In this document: piece by piece, positions 54,534 to 62,943 of the stretch
How the letters are laid out: each line of letters begins with the position of its first letter
Numbering within the stretch: the first letter of the stretch is position 1
Assembly (NCBI RefSeq): GCF_002777255.1
Contig: NZ_CP017634.1
Location: 1,686,903 to 1,750,902, forward strand
Direction of reading: 5' to 3'
DNA: 64,000 nucleotides
From: Candidatus Formimonas warabiya
GTDB lineage: Bacteria > Bacillota > Dehalobacteriia > Dehalobacteriales > Dehalobacteriaceae
Program-made: the position numbers and the translations under genes
Notes under the pieces: generated by a model
Told to the model about the DNA's origin: nothing
Seen by the model: the letters and a program-made list of their open reading frames with translations, nothing else
The model's database searches: none

Positions 54534-54546
54534 AAGTTCTCAAAAT

Positions 54547-54587
54547 AAAAGGCAGACAAGCTACTCATGGTAGCTTGTCTGCCTTTT
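54547..54587. terminator. Bidirectional terminator between the two PghP-type genes
   Basis: A stem AAAAGGCAGACAAGCTAC / GTAGCTTGTCTGCCTTTT (18 bp, loop TCATG) has A and T runs on both sides and separates the convergent genes. Confidence 0.92.
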
Positions 54588-54609
54588 ATACAAAAAACAG
54601 CTTAGGGGG

Positions 54610-55446
54610 TTACTCTTCTTCTGTATCTTCAACTAATTCCTCGGGAGTTTTTGCGCCTTTCTTTAATATTTGGTCTACTTTCTTTTCAAAGCTAGGCTTT
54701 AATGGGTTAAGCCTACTGAAAAACCCTTGATTCGGTTTGTCAAATTTTTTCAAGACGGTAACTATTCTTGGCCAGTCTTTGCTTAGCGCATTATTGATGG
54801 CGCCTGAATAATCCTTTAAAACTAAGGGATAGCTTACGAGCGTATCTCTCAAACCTTTGGAAACAGCGATCTGAACGCCGCCAAGCTGAATACTGCCATT
54901 AAACAATTCATTTTTATTCACTATATTGCTGTCCATAATCCCGGCAATGCGATCGGGAATGCTTAAAGTTTGTACGTTATATCCTTTGCTAATAAGATGT
55001 AATTTGATCAATTCTGCCAGTATCTTATTCTGACCGCCAATATAGGTAACTTCGCCATCGCCGGCCGCTCCAATAATAGAAACAGTGTAATCTGAATCTT
55101 GAACCAAATCGACAGCTTTTGGCTCGTCAAAATTGATAGCTCGCATAAAAAGGCTCCCATTATCAGTCGGTTTAAGTCCTTCAAATAAATAGGTGTTATA
55201 TTTACCGTACCCGTTCAATGCCTCAGCTAATTCTGAAGTGCCTCTTTCAATACCGCCTCCGTGGATAGCTAAAATTGTTGTATCTTTTCCCTTATCATTA
55301 GTTGTAATTTGATAGTCTGAAGGGTCTTCAGCTGCAGCTAGTTCAGCAAAACTCGTATAGCCTGTTGTCAGAGCATATGTGCTGATGCCAATACCAAATG
55401 TAAGCAATACCACAAAAGCCAGCACTTTGATCATTTCTTTTTTCAT
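54610..55446 (-). CDS. PghP-family paralogue in the pgs operon, probable pseudoenzyme
   Basis: The 278 residues have an N-terminal membrane helix or signal (about 7-26) and the same domain as the 53814 gene, including HGGGIE (His62, Glu67). However, the second zinc His is Ile125 (VSIIGAAG) and the catalytic Glu is Ala194 (VQIAVS). A Lys/Glu-rich C-terminal tail of about 45 residues is added. Loss of two of four key residues suggests it no longer hydrolyses the polymer. It is the last gene of the pgsB-pgsC unit, where other operons carry a helper such as PgsA, so it may bind or guide the polymer; this is inference. Confidence 0.82.
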   Translation of the reverse strand: MKKEMIKVLAFVVLLTFGIGISTYALTTGYTSFAELAAAEDPSDYQITTNDKGKDTTILAIHGGGIERGTSELAEALNGYGKYNTYLFEGLKPTDNGSLFMRAINFDEPKAVDLVQDSDYTVSIIGAAGDGEVTYIGGQNKILAELIKLHLISKGYNVQTLSIPDRIAGIMDSNIVNKNELFNGSIQLGGVQIAVSKGLRDTLVSYPLVLKDYSGAINNALSKDWPRIVTVLKKFDKPNQGFFSRLNPLKPSFEKKVDQILKKGAKTPEELVEDTEEE

Positions 55447-55474
55447 TTATTTTGCTCCTTTCTTAAATCATCCT

Positions 55475-55696
55475 CTAAAACAAATAATCCACAGCAATAA
55501 TCACCAGAGTTACTCCCATTAAGGCAAGTGTTTGATAGCTCGTATTTCTCTTGCTGACCTTAATCATATACAGGCATTTTTCTTTCAATGTTAAAGCATT
55601 AAAAACCGCAAAGGCTTCATGATGACTCTTTGTTCTGACGACTTTCGATGTGTTTACACATTGTTTGTTTCGTATCAGCCCGTATAGAGTATTCAT
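55475..55696 (-). CDS. Small membrane protein of the poly-gamma-glutamate operon
   Basis: The 73-residue protein has a soluble N-terminal part with basic and His residues (RTKSHHEAF) and one C-terminal transmembrane helix (LALMGVTLVIIAVDYLF). AAAGGAGG precedes its ATG at 55696. Its place between pgsC and the PghP-like gene suggests a small subunit of the synthase (PgsE-like role). No family was recognised. Confidence 0.7.
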   Translation of the reverse strand: MNTLYGLIRNKQCVNTSKVVRTKSHHEAFAVFNALTLKEKCLYMIKVSKRNTSYQTLALMGVTLVIIAVDYLF

Positions 55697-55711
55697 CTTG
55701 CACCTCCTTTC

Positions 55712-56164
55712 TTATATTTTGACATTTAATAGTATCGAGCACCCGTACGTTACTGCAATCAACAATCCAGTGCTTAAAAATGTGGTTGCTAAACCCTGAC
55801 GCTGAATTGTGTTCGCTAATAATCCAGGTACAACAATACCAACTGCAGCCAAACCGGAGATATTGCCATAATCAACTGGCAAGATGGTATGGATCAGAAA
55901 CTGCAACACGACCGCTACTATGATCATGGCTGCAAATTTTCTTTTGCCGTAAAGAATGGTAACTTTACTCACGCCGAAATAAACGATGATATACGTCAAA
56001 ATGCTGATAAATAGTGTCAGGAATATCGCCTGGGGCAGTTTGATCAGTAAAGTTAAATATCCGGGTACCACCAGACCGGCAGGCAATACTCCTGTAATTT
56101 CAGTAAACAACAAGCTGAAAATCACGCCCAAAATGATCACGATGTCTACATTCGTAAGGATCAC
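55712..56164 (-). CDS. pgsC: Poly-gamma-glutamate synthase subunit PgsC (CapC)
   Basis: The 150-residue membrane protein with about four to five helices opens ILTNVDIVIILGVIFSLLFT and includes ITGVLPAGLVVPGYLTLLI, the CapC/PgsC signature. The start is GTG at 56164 behind GGAAGGGGG. It forms the membrane part of the polymer synthase and export complex with PgsB. Confidence 0.92.
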   Translation of the reverse strand: MILTNVDIVIILGVIFSLLFTEITGVLPAGLVVPGYLTLLIKLPQAIFLTLFISILTYIIVYFGVSKVTILYGKRKFAAMIIVAVVLQFLIHTILPVDYGNISGLAAVGIVVPGLLANTIQRQGLATTFLSTGLLIAVTYGCSILLNVKI

Positions 56165-56207
56165 CTGTCTAACCCCCTTCCGGAATTTTTTGTTTCAAAT
56201 GAAGTTT

Positions 56208-57410
56208 CTAAAGCAATTGGGGTATCTGCTCCGTTTCTAGCTGAAATTTTTCGTGAATGATCAGTTCCACTAATTCTTCCCCCCCGCCATGAATGTTTCC
56301 CACGCCAAAAATGATTCTGTTCATGAAATAATTTTTAATGACTTGATAAACCTCATGGGGAGACATACCTTCCGCATTGATGTATTTCTGGGGGAATATT
56401 TTTTTCGTATTGACTCCTTCCGTGATTGGTTTCACGGTCTCACCCATGGCCACAAGAATATCAATATGCATATTGGGCAAGACCTCTTCGGCAAACTGTA
56501 ATGTCCGGTCCACGCGATCAGGTCGGCAATTTACAATGACCATGGGGTTTTCTGTGGGATATCCGATCGCTGTGATATGCTCCCAAATCATGCGGGTGGA
56601 ATTGGGATCATTGGCGGCAAAGCCATTGACAAAATATGTGGGACTTTTCTCGTCTAAGGGATAAATCATTAAGGCACCCGGGTCAGGATTGGCATTTAAC
56701 ATTCCCCGCAACGCCGTATCTTTGTCAATGTTTAATGCTTTGGCCGCAGCCAGCGCAATCGCAATATTCTCCGGAAAGACGATATATTTGAATTTTTCCA
56801 AATAACCGGCTGGAATTTCTTTTTCATTGGCAATCAGGATCTGGCTGTTTCTTTTCTTTGCCTCTTGCGTAAAATAATCATTATAACCGCTATCCGCCAC
56901 AACCAGGGTTCCGTTCCTGGGAATCGTGGCTGTAAAGGACTCGGCAATAAAGTCCAAGGTCGGGCCGCACAAATCCATATGATCTTCACGGACATTCACA
57001 ATTACACCGATATTTGCTTTCACAAGCTTCTCCTGAAACGTAATCTGGTAATCAGGATTTACAGCCATGCACTCCGTGACAAATGCAGATGCCCCAAGCT
57101 TGGCCACTTTTTTAATCACAGTTTTTTGCTCAATAATATTGGGACCTAGGGGGCCGCGTTTGATTGGTTCTTCTTCTTCCTGATTCCAATAAATAATTCT
57201 CGCGCTGGTTCCTGTCGTTTTCCCGACAACCTTCACGCCGGCTTCCTTTAAAATAGCGGTAATCAGTCTGGTGGCAGTGGATTTCCCCCTGGTACCGTTT
57301 ACATTAATTCTAAGCTCGATCAGGTTTAAGTTTTTATTATGTTTTATTTGTTCATAAACGCCTAAAATAAAAACAAAGATAATCAGTACGATAACAAATT
57401 GCAAATTCAC
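56208..57410 (-). CDS. pgsB: Poly-gamma-glutamate synthase ligase PgsB (CapB)
   Basis: The 400-residue Mur-ligase-like amide ligase has an N-terminal transmembrane helix (residues 4-20) and ATP loop NGTRGKSTATRLITAI, plus REDHMDLCGPT and the IVNCRPDRVDRT segment. It joins glutamate residues through gamma-carboxyls. The start is GTG at 57410. It leads the unit pgsB-pgsC-small protein-PghP-like. Confidence 0.94.
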   Translation of the reverse strand: MNLQFVIVLIIFVFILGVYEQIKHNKNLNLIELRINVNGTRGKSTATRLITAILKEAGVKVVGKTTGTSARIIYWNQEEEEPIKRGPLGPNIIEQKTVIKKVAKLGASAFVTECMAVNPDYQITFQEKLVKANIGVIVNVREDHMDLCGPTLDFIAESFTATIPRNGTLVVADSGYNDYFTQEAKKRNSQILIANEKEIPAGYLEKFKYIVFPENIAIALAAAKALNIDKDTALRGMLNANPDPGALMIYPLDEKSPTYFVNGFAANDPNSTRMIWEHITAIGYPTENPMVIVNCRPDRVDRTLQFAEEVLPNMHIDILVAMGETVKPITEGVNTKKIFPQKYINAEGMSPHEVYQVIKNYFMNRIIFGVGNIHGGGEELVELIIHEKFQLETEQIPQLL

Positions 57411-57922
57411 CCTATCCTTTCTTTAAACAATATCGATTAGATTCATTCTTGCGCTTTGCACCCTGACCTTTCAGTCAGTCTGCCAAATGTTACAATTATA
57501 AAGAAAGTTGTCCACTGCTGTATCAACATAGTATCGATAATAAGGAATTTGCGATTTTATCTCCCAGAAACCCGGCCTTCCCTGATTTGTCGAATAAGCA
57601 AGAATTTAACTAGATCCGTCCAGACCCTGTCAAAGTAAAGCGCCTCCTTTTTTTGTTAATTGTACTGAAGGAATATGAACCAATGTTTACCAAAAATTAA
57701 ACATGTTTTACAGAAATATGAAAATTTGCGAACAATCAGCCAGCCATGAAAGGCAAAAAAAGATCCACTGATGCTTTTGTGCACCAGTGAACCTATTATC
57801 CAGATCATTTTTCTAATTTTTCCCGACCTTGGAGAACGGTATCTACTTATGGGCTTGCCGATGAACATTCTTTACAACAACAACTAAGCAATAAATTTTC
57901 GCCAAGATTTTCCTTCCTTTAC
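57411..57922. other. Intergenic region upstream of pgsB with a promoter candidate
   Basis: No gene was seen. On the minus strand TTGACA (57628-57633), an 18-bp spacer and TTAAAT (57604-57609) form a plausible promoter for pgsB, with a leader of about 195 nucleotides. A weak stem near 57765-57795 (CACTG/CAGTG) may end the corrinoid unit. Confidence 0.4.
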
Positions 57923-58555
57923 TTAGTCCTTAAGCTGGGCCAACAGTTTTTTACAAAGATCAACGCCTTCGGAAGCGTTTCTGCTAAATGCATCTGCTCC
58001 TACCAGCTTCATGACATTTTCGTCAATGGGCGCCCCACCGATAATTACCTTTACCTTTGCTCTGAGACCTTCTTCCACCACATTCTCCACCGTTGACTTC
58101 ATAGAACCGAAAATAGTGGTCAACAAACCGCTCATCGCCAAGATCTGGGCACCCTCATTTTTCAAAGTTTCCAAGAATCTCTCGGCAGGAACATCTACGC
58201 CTAAGTCAATTACTTCAAAACCATTGGCCTCAGCAATTGTTTTAAAAATGTTCTTGCCGATATCATGCAAGTCCCCTTTTACCGTCCCCAAAACAATTTT
58301 ACCTATTTTTTGAGATTTACGCCCTTCCAGCTTAGGAGTAACTACCAGCATTACTTTTTTAAATAAATCCGCCGCAATTAACAATTCCGGTAAAAAATAT
58401 ACTTGGTCCCGAAACTTCTCTCCAATTATCTCCATACCCGTTTGGCAAGAGTTAATAATTTCCATGGGATCACCATGATTGTCTAGGCTGTCCTGAACAT
58501 ATTGAACAAGTTCTTTTTCTTTTAATTCTACAAGTAATTTAGTGATTTCATCCAT
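57923..58555 (-). CDS. Corrinoid (B12-binding) methyl-carrier protein (C)
   Basis: The 210-residue protein has the helical cap and B12 domains, with KGDLHDIGKNIF (cobalt His) and GGAPIDE near the C-terminus. It follows the UroD-fold enzyme at 58609 by 54 bp and is its likely methyl carrier. AAGGAG precedes ATG 58555. Confidence 0.92.
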   Translation of the reverse strand: MDEITKLLVELKEKELVQYVQDSLDNHGDPMEIINSCQTGMEIIGEKFRDQVYFLPELLIAADLFKKVMLVVTPKLEGRKSQKIGKIVLGTVKGDLHDIGKNIFKTIAEANGFEVIDLGVDVPAERFLETLKNEGAQILAMSGLLTTIFGSMKSTVENVVEEGLRAKVKVIIGGAPIDENVMKLVGADAFSRNASEGVDLCKKLLAQLKD

Positions 58556-58608
58556 TCTCCATCGCTCCTTTTGTTTTTAAACATATTTTTAAAAACAATT
58601 TCTCATCC

Positions 58609-59853
58609 TTACCGGTAAACCCCATATTCTTTGGTGAAGTCAAAGAGCGCTTTTAAATTTTCATACTTGGCCTCATCTACAAATGCAGAGGTATCCATGA
58701 TAAATCCCCCGTCTTTACCGCAAACATCAATCAACTTTTTACAATAATCTTTGATTTCTTGGGGTGTACCTGCATAAAGCAAGGAATTGGGTACATTTCC
58801 GGCAATACAGGCAATGTCTCCTAAGATTTCTTTAGCTCGGAACATATCAACATTTTCAAAGTGGTATAAAACCTTTCCTCTGGGTACTTCCCGTAAAAAT
58901 TCCAAACGGCTGTTCATACTTCCTTCTCCATAGACCACCGGGATCAGTTCTGCATCAATTAAACCATGAATTAATGCTTTTAGACCGGGCCAATAAAAGG
59001 TCCGGTATTGTTCATGGGACATAAATTCATCCACACCTTTATGTAAAGGGATCCACACAAAAGGATTCCCGGACGCTTTTGCCCCGCCTACGCCCATTTC
59101 AATAGCCACAGGGGTCATCACTTCGATCGCTTTCAATAATTTATCCGGGTTGCGCCGAATATCCATTAAAACAGGAGCAGTCCCCCTCATGGTATCACCT
59201 ATTAAATCAAAGGGAGCAAAAGTAAATGCGCCCCAGGCAATGGGAAAGCCTTTATCTTTGAGCTTTTCCTGATAGCGAACAATGAAACCAAGCCAGGCAG
59301 CCAATTCTTCTGCCCCTTTCATGAGAGCGTGGAGGGAATTTTGCACTTCCGGTAAAGCAAAGGGATAAAAAGAATTGAACCACCCGAGCCAGAGAGAATT
59401 TCGGATACCCGATAAATAGCTTAAACCGGAAAGGGAGCCAAAAGATCGGGGAAGCCATTTTGACAGCATGAATCTTGTCGGATCCTGGATCAGTTCATCA
59501 TACTCCTCCGCTTCCATATATTCGCCTTCCACAAACTGATACATTCTATTGCTCTCTACCCCGTGTCCCGGCCATCTTAACCATTTTAAATCAAGCATTT
59601 CCATGGTTTTGGCCGGAAACATTAAAACAGGATCCCATGCTAAATCCGGCTCAAAATTTTCAAAGAACTTGTCATATGCCATTTCAGCTTTGCTGAAATC
59701 ATTCATGGCCTCTTCGATGGTTACTCCGGAATAATACATGGGATAAGCTTCAATGCATGGGACAAGGGGTACTCTGTCAGGAATTTTTAACGCAATGGCA
59801 TCTTTTACTCTTTTTAACCGTTCCTCATAAAGCTGTGCCGGGGTTTTACTCAT
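58609..59853 (-). CDS. UroD-fold substrate:corrinoid methyltransferase (C), no HxC zinc motif
   Basis: The second of two ATGs (59853) has ideal spacing from GGAGGTG. The 414 residues resemble the enzyme at 21127 (IALKIPDRVPLVPCIEA; TFYWPGLKALIHGL). The MtaA zinc positions read VVYGEGS and MDTSAF, so the His-x-Cys...Cys site is absent. It is flanked by corrinoid genes on both sides and a GntR regulator, a self-contained methyl-transfer unit for an unknown substrate. A 42-bp repeat lies 85 bp upstream. Confidence 0.82.
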   Translation of the reverse strand: MSKTPAQLYEERLKRVKDAIALKIPDRVPLVPCIEAYPMYYSGVTIEEAMNDFSKAEMAYDKFFENFEPDLAWDPVLMFPAKTMEMLDLKWLRWPGHGVESNRMYQFVEGEYMEAEEYDELIQDPTRFMLSKWLPRSFGSLSGLSYLSGIRNSLWLGWFNSFYPFALPEVQNSLHALMKGAEELAAWLGFIVRYQEKLKDKGFPIAWGAFTFAPFDLIGDTMRGTAPVLMDIRRNPDKLLKAIEVMTPVAIEMGVGGAKASGNPFVWIPLHKGVDEFMSHEQYRTFYWPGLKALIHGLIDAELIPVVYGEGSMNSRLEFLREVPRGKVLYHFENVDMFRAKEILGDIACIAGNVPNSLLYAGTPQEIKDYCKKLIDVCGKDGGFIMDTSAFVDEAKYENLKALFDFTKEYGVYR

Positions 59854-59937
59854 TTTCATACACCTCCATTAAAAATTGTCCGCAACCGATTAATTGGGAA
59901 AAACGACAGAATTCCTTCTTCACCTCCTTTGATCAAT

Positions 59938-59979
59938 TGTCAGGATGTCTTAACATGTACCTGGATTTAATTACTATGT
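59938..59979 (-). promoter_or_regulatory. Repeated operator-like site 1 of the GntR/UroD unit
   Basis: A 42-bp sequence starting TGTCAGGATGTCTTAACATG agrees with site 2 at about 32 of 42 positions and centres on the dyad ATGTC-WWR-ACAT. It lies upstream of the UroD gene. Confidence 0.5.
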
Positions 59980-60079
59980 TTTGGGAAAATTATCACACAA
60001 AACATAGTATTACAACCACAAATAGAGGCTAGACATTATTCTTTTATAAGCAAAAGATCCTTCTTAATTCTTCAATATC

Positions 60080-60120
60080 TGTCAGGATGTCATGACATGT
60101 TCTCGAATAAAATAACTATC
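60080..60120 (-). promoter_or_regulatory. Repeated operator-like site 2 of the GntR/UroD unit
   Basis: TGTCAGGATGTCATGACATG contains the perfect 12-bp palindrome ATGTCATGACAT and continues with the same AT-rich tail as site 1. It lies in the 314-bp gap between the corrinoid and UroD genes, which otherwise holds nothing recognisable. Confidence 0.5.
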
Positions 60121-60167
60121 TTTTAGGTGAATGTCCGATCCTAAAAACATAGATGTAAACACTTCCC

Positions 60168-60821
60168 TCATTGTTCATCCTTTTTCGGCACAAGCATCTC
60201 AAAAATTTCTTTTGCTTTGGTTCCATTATTGGCAAAATAGTCCGCCCCCACCAGATTCTTGATGGTGTCGTTTACGGGATATCCGCCGATGACGACGGTA
60301 ACCTCCTGTCGTAAACCTGTTTCCTCCAGAATTCTTATCACTTGGGAAATTGATTCAAAACAACTGGTTAACAGAACGGACAGTGCTAAAATTCTTGATC
60401 CGGTTTTCCTGATCGATGCAATAAAGGCCTCCGCGGGAACGTCAACCCCTAGATCATAGACACAGAAGCCGCTGGAACGCAATAAATAAACCACCAGATT
60501 TTTCCCTAAATCATGGATATCCCCTTTTACCGTACCAAAGACAATACTTTTTTTCTGTTCGGATTTATTTGCCAAACTTTCGTTTTCTAAGAAATCAAGG
60601 CCGGTAATTTTCATCACGCCTTTAATAATGCGCTCAGACATCACTAAATCTGCTAAAAAGTAATGGCCTTCACTATATTTCTTGCCGATGATTTCCACAC
60701 CGGTCCTGCACTGCTCCACTATTTCAAATGGGCTTTCGCCGGAACTAATTTTTTGCTGCACTATTTCCAAGACTTTTTTTTCATCCAGATTCACAATCGC
60801 ATCTATAAAATCAATCTTCAT
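60168..60821 (-). CDS. Corrinoid (B12-binding) methyl-carrier protein (D)
   Basis: The start is set at ATG 60821 (AAAGGTGG upstream), which removes an overlap with the regulator. The 217 residues have KGDIHDLGKNLV (cobalt His) and a GGYPVNDT loop. It is more divergent than the other four carriers and lies next to the regulator, upstream of the UroD gene. With protein C it gives this unit two carriers for one UroD enzyme. Confidence 0.9.
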   Translation of the reverse strand: MKIDFIDAIVNLDEKKVLEIVQQKISSGESPFEIVEQCRTGVEIIGKKYSEGHYFLADLVMSERIIKGVMKITGLDFLENESLANKSEQKKSIVFGTVKGDIHDLGKNLVVYLLRSSGFCVYDLGVDVPAEAFIASIRKTGSRILALSVLLTSCFESISQVIRILEETGLRQEVTVVIGGYPVNDTIKNLVGADYFANNGTKAKEIFEMLVPKKDEQ

Positions 60822-60840
60822 ATAGTATTGGCTCCACCTT

Positions 60841-61605
60841 TTATAATTTTTTGTCTTTCTTATGCCAACCACTAAAATTTGTCAGTTTATAACGATCCCC
60901 GCGAAAGATTGATTTTCCCCAGCCAATTGGTCTTTCATCAATATCAAAAACGATTTGTTCCACCAAAAATACCGGACTGTTTAGTTCAACATTCAGAAGT
61001 TTAGCTTCTTCCTGATTGACCGCGGATACCTTTAATACTTTCTCTGACATGGCGGGAAACAGACTGCTCTGCGAAGAAACCAAATTCGAAAGAGAGTATC
61101 CTTCCAACTCCGATTCCAAGATCGGCTTATTCTTGGTATAAATAAAATATTTTTCTTCAAAGACCAATGGTTCATCATCAGCAAAATGAACTACCTTTAA
61201 GAATAAGCAATCCGTATCCAAGGGAATGCCTATTTTTTTTTCCAGCATGGCGTCCGACTTAATAATTTCTACCCGAATCAACTTGGAAGAAAGCTTCATT
61301 CCCCTTTGCTTTATTTCTTTTCGGAAATCATCCAATTCAAAGGAAATATCATCCAGTTGGGGTACGGAAACAAAGGTACCTTTTCCTTTCAGGGTATAAA
61401 CAAAGCCATCTTTCGTCAATTCAGCAATTGCTTGTCGTACAGTCGGTCTACTAATCCCATAGATCTTGGCAATTTCGTATTCCGGCGGCAAGCTTTGATT
61501 GGGTTGTAAAGTTCCCGAAGTGATTTGATCTTTAAAGATTTTTGCCAATTGATAATACAATGGAATAACAGAAGACTTATCAATGGTAAATGATCCTGTG
61601 CTCAA
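60841..61605 (-). CDS. GntR/HutC-family regulator (UTRA domain)
   Basis: TTG at 61605 is preferred as the start because AGGAGG lies five bases before it; a TTG at 61635 lies before that site. The 254 residues have a winged helix (AKIYGISRPTVRQAIAEL) and a UTRA effector domain (LVFEEKYFIYTKNKPILESE, ending near KSIFRGDRYKLTNF). It likely controls the corrinoid/UroD genes downstream, possibly through the 42-bp repeats. Confidence 0.9.
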   Translation of the reverse strand: MSTGSFTIDKSSVIPLYYQLAKIFKDQITSGTLQPNQSLPPEYEIAKIYGISRPTVRQAIAELTKDGFVYTLKGKGTFVSVPQLDDISFELDDFRKEIKQRGMKLSSKLIRVEIIKSDAMLEKKIGIPLDTDCLFLKVVHFADDEPLVFEEKYFIYTKNKPILESELEGYSLSNLVSSQSSLFPAMSEKVLKVSAVNQEEAKLLNVELNSPVFLVEQIVFDIDERPIGWGKSIFRGDRYKLTNFSGWHKKDKKL

Positions 61606-61760
61606 AATTTCCTCCTGAGTAATGGTCTTTCTCAAATTTCATACTTTCTATTGGGACATTATTTTTATAATATTAGACATTTCTGATTATTATACTATTT
61701 TTACAGATTAAAATTCTATGTATTTCTTTTAATTCCTGCTCTTAAATAATAAAAAAAGGA

Positions 61761-61794
61761 TGCGTCAGGGAACGGCCTGCCGTCCCCTGACGCA
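61761..61794. repeat. Dispersed palindromic repeat, copy 4
   Basis: Arms TGCGTCAGGG and CCCTGACGCA enclose AACGGCCTGCCGTC and form a strong hairpin. It lies between the divergent GntR and DNRLRE genes, so it is not a plain terminator. Confidence 0.75.
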
Positions 61795-61888
61795 AAATCT
61801 TTGCGGCAAGGATATTCACATCTTCAATATATCAGGCATATTATGCATTATGAGCTATCATATGATCAGATGAAAGGAGAGGATCATA

Positions 61889-62788
61889 ATAGCTACAACG
61901 ATCCATTTACAAGCCACCAATACTTCATTCGTCGAATCATTTCAGCCTGACCTCAATTATGGAAGTTCCTCTGTGCTGTTGGTAGGAAAACTGATAAACG
62001 GGGTCCTGTACCGCTCCCTATTAAAATTCGATCTTACTTCCATCCCGTCCGAGGCCTCCATTCTAACGGCCGAATTAACACTCAATATGAATTTTGATTT
62101 TAGCGACGCAGGCAAGATCACCCCCATTACCCCTTATGCAGTGGCAGACAGTTGGGACAACACCAAAGTGAACTGGGGCAACCAGCCGGACATCAATAAG
62201 GACATCGCTGGCACGACCACCAATGTTACCAAGACCGGGCTCTACTCCTGGAATGTTTTAAACCTGGTAAAAGCATGGCACACCGAAAGCTTGGCCAATA
62301 ACGGATTAGAGCTGAAAACAAAGGAAAATACCTCCACGGAAGCGAAAAGTTTTCTAAGCGGCAATACCCCTTTACAGAAGCCCGTTCTGACCATTGAGTA
62401 TGATACCGACCCTCACCCTGAAGATGAAACCAGTGCCAAGCAGGATGAAGCATCAGAGGATGATGAAGTATCCGAGCAGGAAGAAGTATCCGGGCATGAA
62501 GATATAACGACCGGAGATGCTGTTCAGTACACGATGGCCATAAATACCTTCAGAAAGGCCACGGTAAGCTTTACGATCAATAATACCAGTACCAACAGTG
62601 CCAGTATAGGAATTCAGCATAGTAAGGATGACGCCACCTATACCGAGGAGTTTCGCATCGCATCATTACCAAAAACCGTAAGGACAGTGCACAGCGATAT
62701 TGATTCAAAATTTAAACGGATCTCCTACCAGTCTGTAATTCCAGGCCGACCTGCCACATTGTCCATTGATTATACGGCCAAAACATAA
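61889..62788 (+). CDS. DNRLRE-domain surface/spore protein, apparent ATA start
   Basis: The open frame begins right after a TGA at 61871. AAAGGAGAGG is followed by ATC ATA ATA GCT ACA ACG; the family usually starts MATTI, so the ATA at 61889 sits exactly where ATG is expected. The next in-frame start is GTG 61973, which would cut the domain. The 299 residues contain a DNRLRE domain (RSLLKFDLTSIPSEASIL, DSWDNTKVNWGNQP, SGNTPLQKPVLTIEY), an acidic Glu/Asp-rich linker (about 170-205) and a C-terminal beta-rich domain ending SIDYTAKT. Such proteins are found on spore or cell surfaces. No signal peptide is present. Confidence 0.7.
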   Translation: MATTIHLQATNTSFVESFQPDLNYGSSSVLLVGKLINGVLYRSLLKFDLTSIPSEASILTAELTLNMNFDFSDAGKITPITPYAVADSWDNTKVNWGNQPDINKDIAGTTTNVTKTGLYSWNVLNLVKAWHTESLANNGLELKTKENTSTEAKSFLSGNTPLQKPVLTIEYDTDPHPEDETSAKQDEASEDDEVSEQEEVSGHEDITTGDAVQYTMAINTFRKATVSFTINNTSTNSASIGIQHSKDDATYTEEFRIASLPKTVRTVHSDIDSKFKRISYQSVIPGRPATLSIDYTAKT

Positions 62789-62816
62789 GATCAAAACATA
62801 AGACAATATTATTTTT

Positions 62817-62866
62817 AACGGAGCCGCCTCCAAAGACAATCTTTGGGACGGTTCCGTTCCGTTTTA
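62817..62866 (+). terminator. Terminator of the DNRLRE gene
   Basis: A long imperfect stem (AACGGAGCCG...CGGTTCCGTT with inner CCAAAGA/TCTTTGG) is followed by CCGTTTT. Confidence 0.65.
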
Positions 62867-62943
62867 GCCGATCAGTCATAAAACCTCCCACCATTAAGCC
62901 CTGCCTGCCCCCCCTTTATTTATTACGGACCTTCTTTAGCAGC

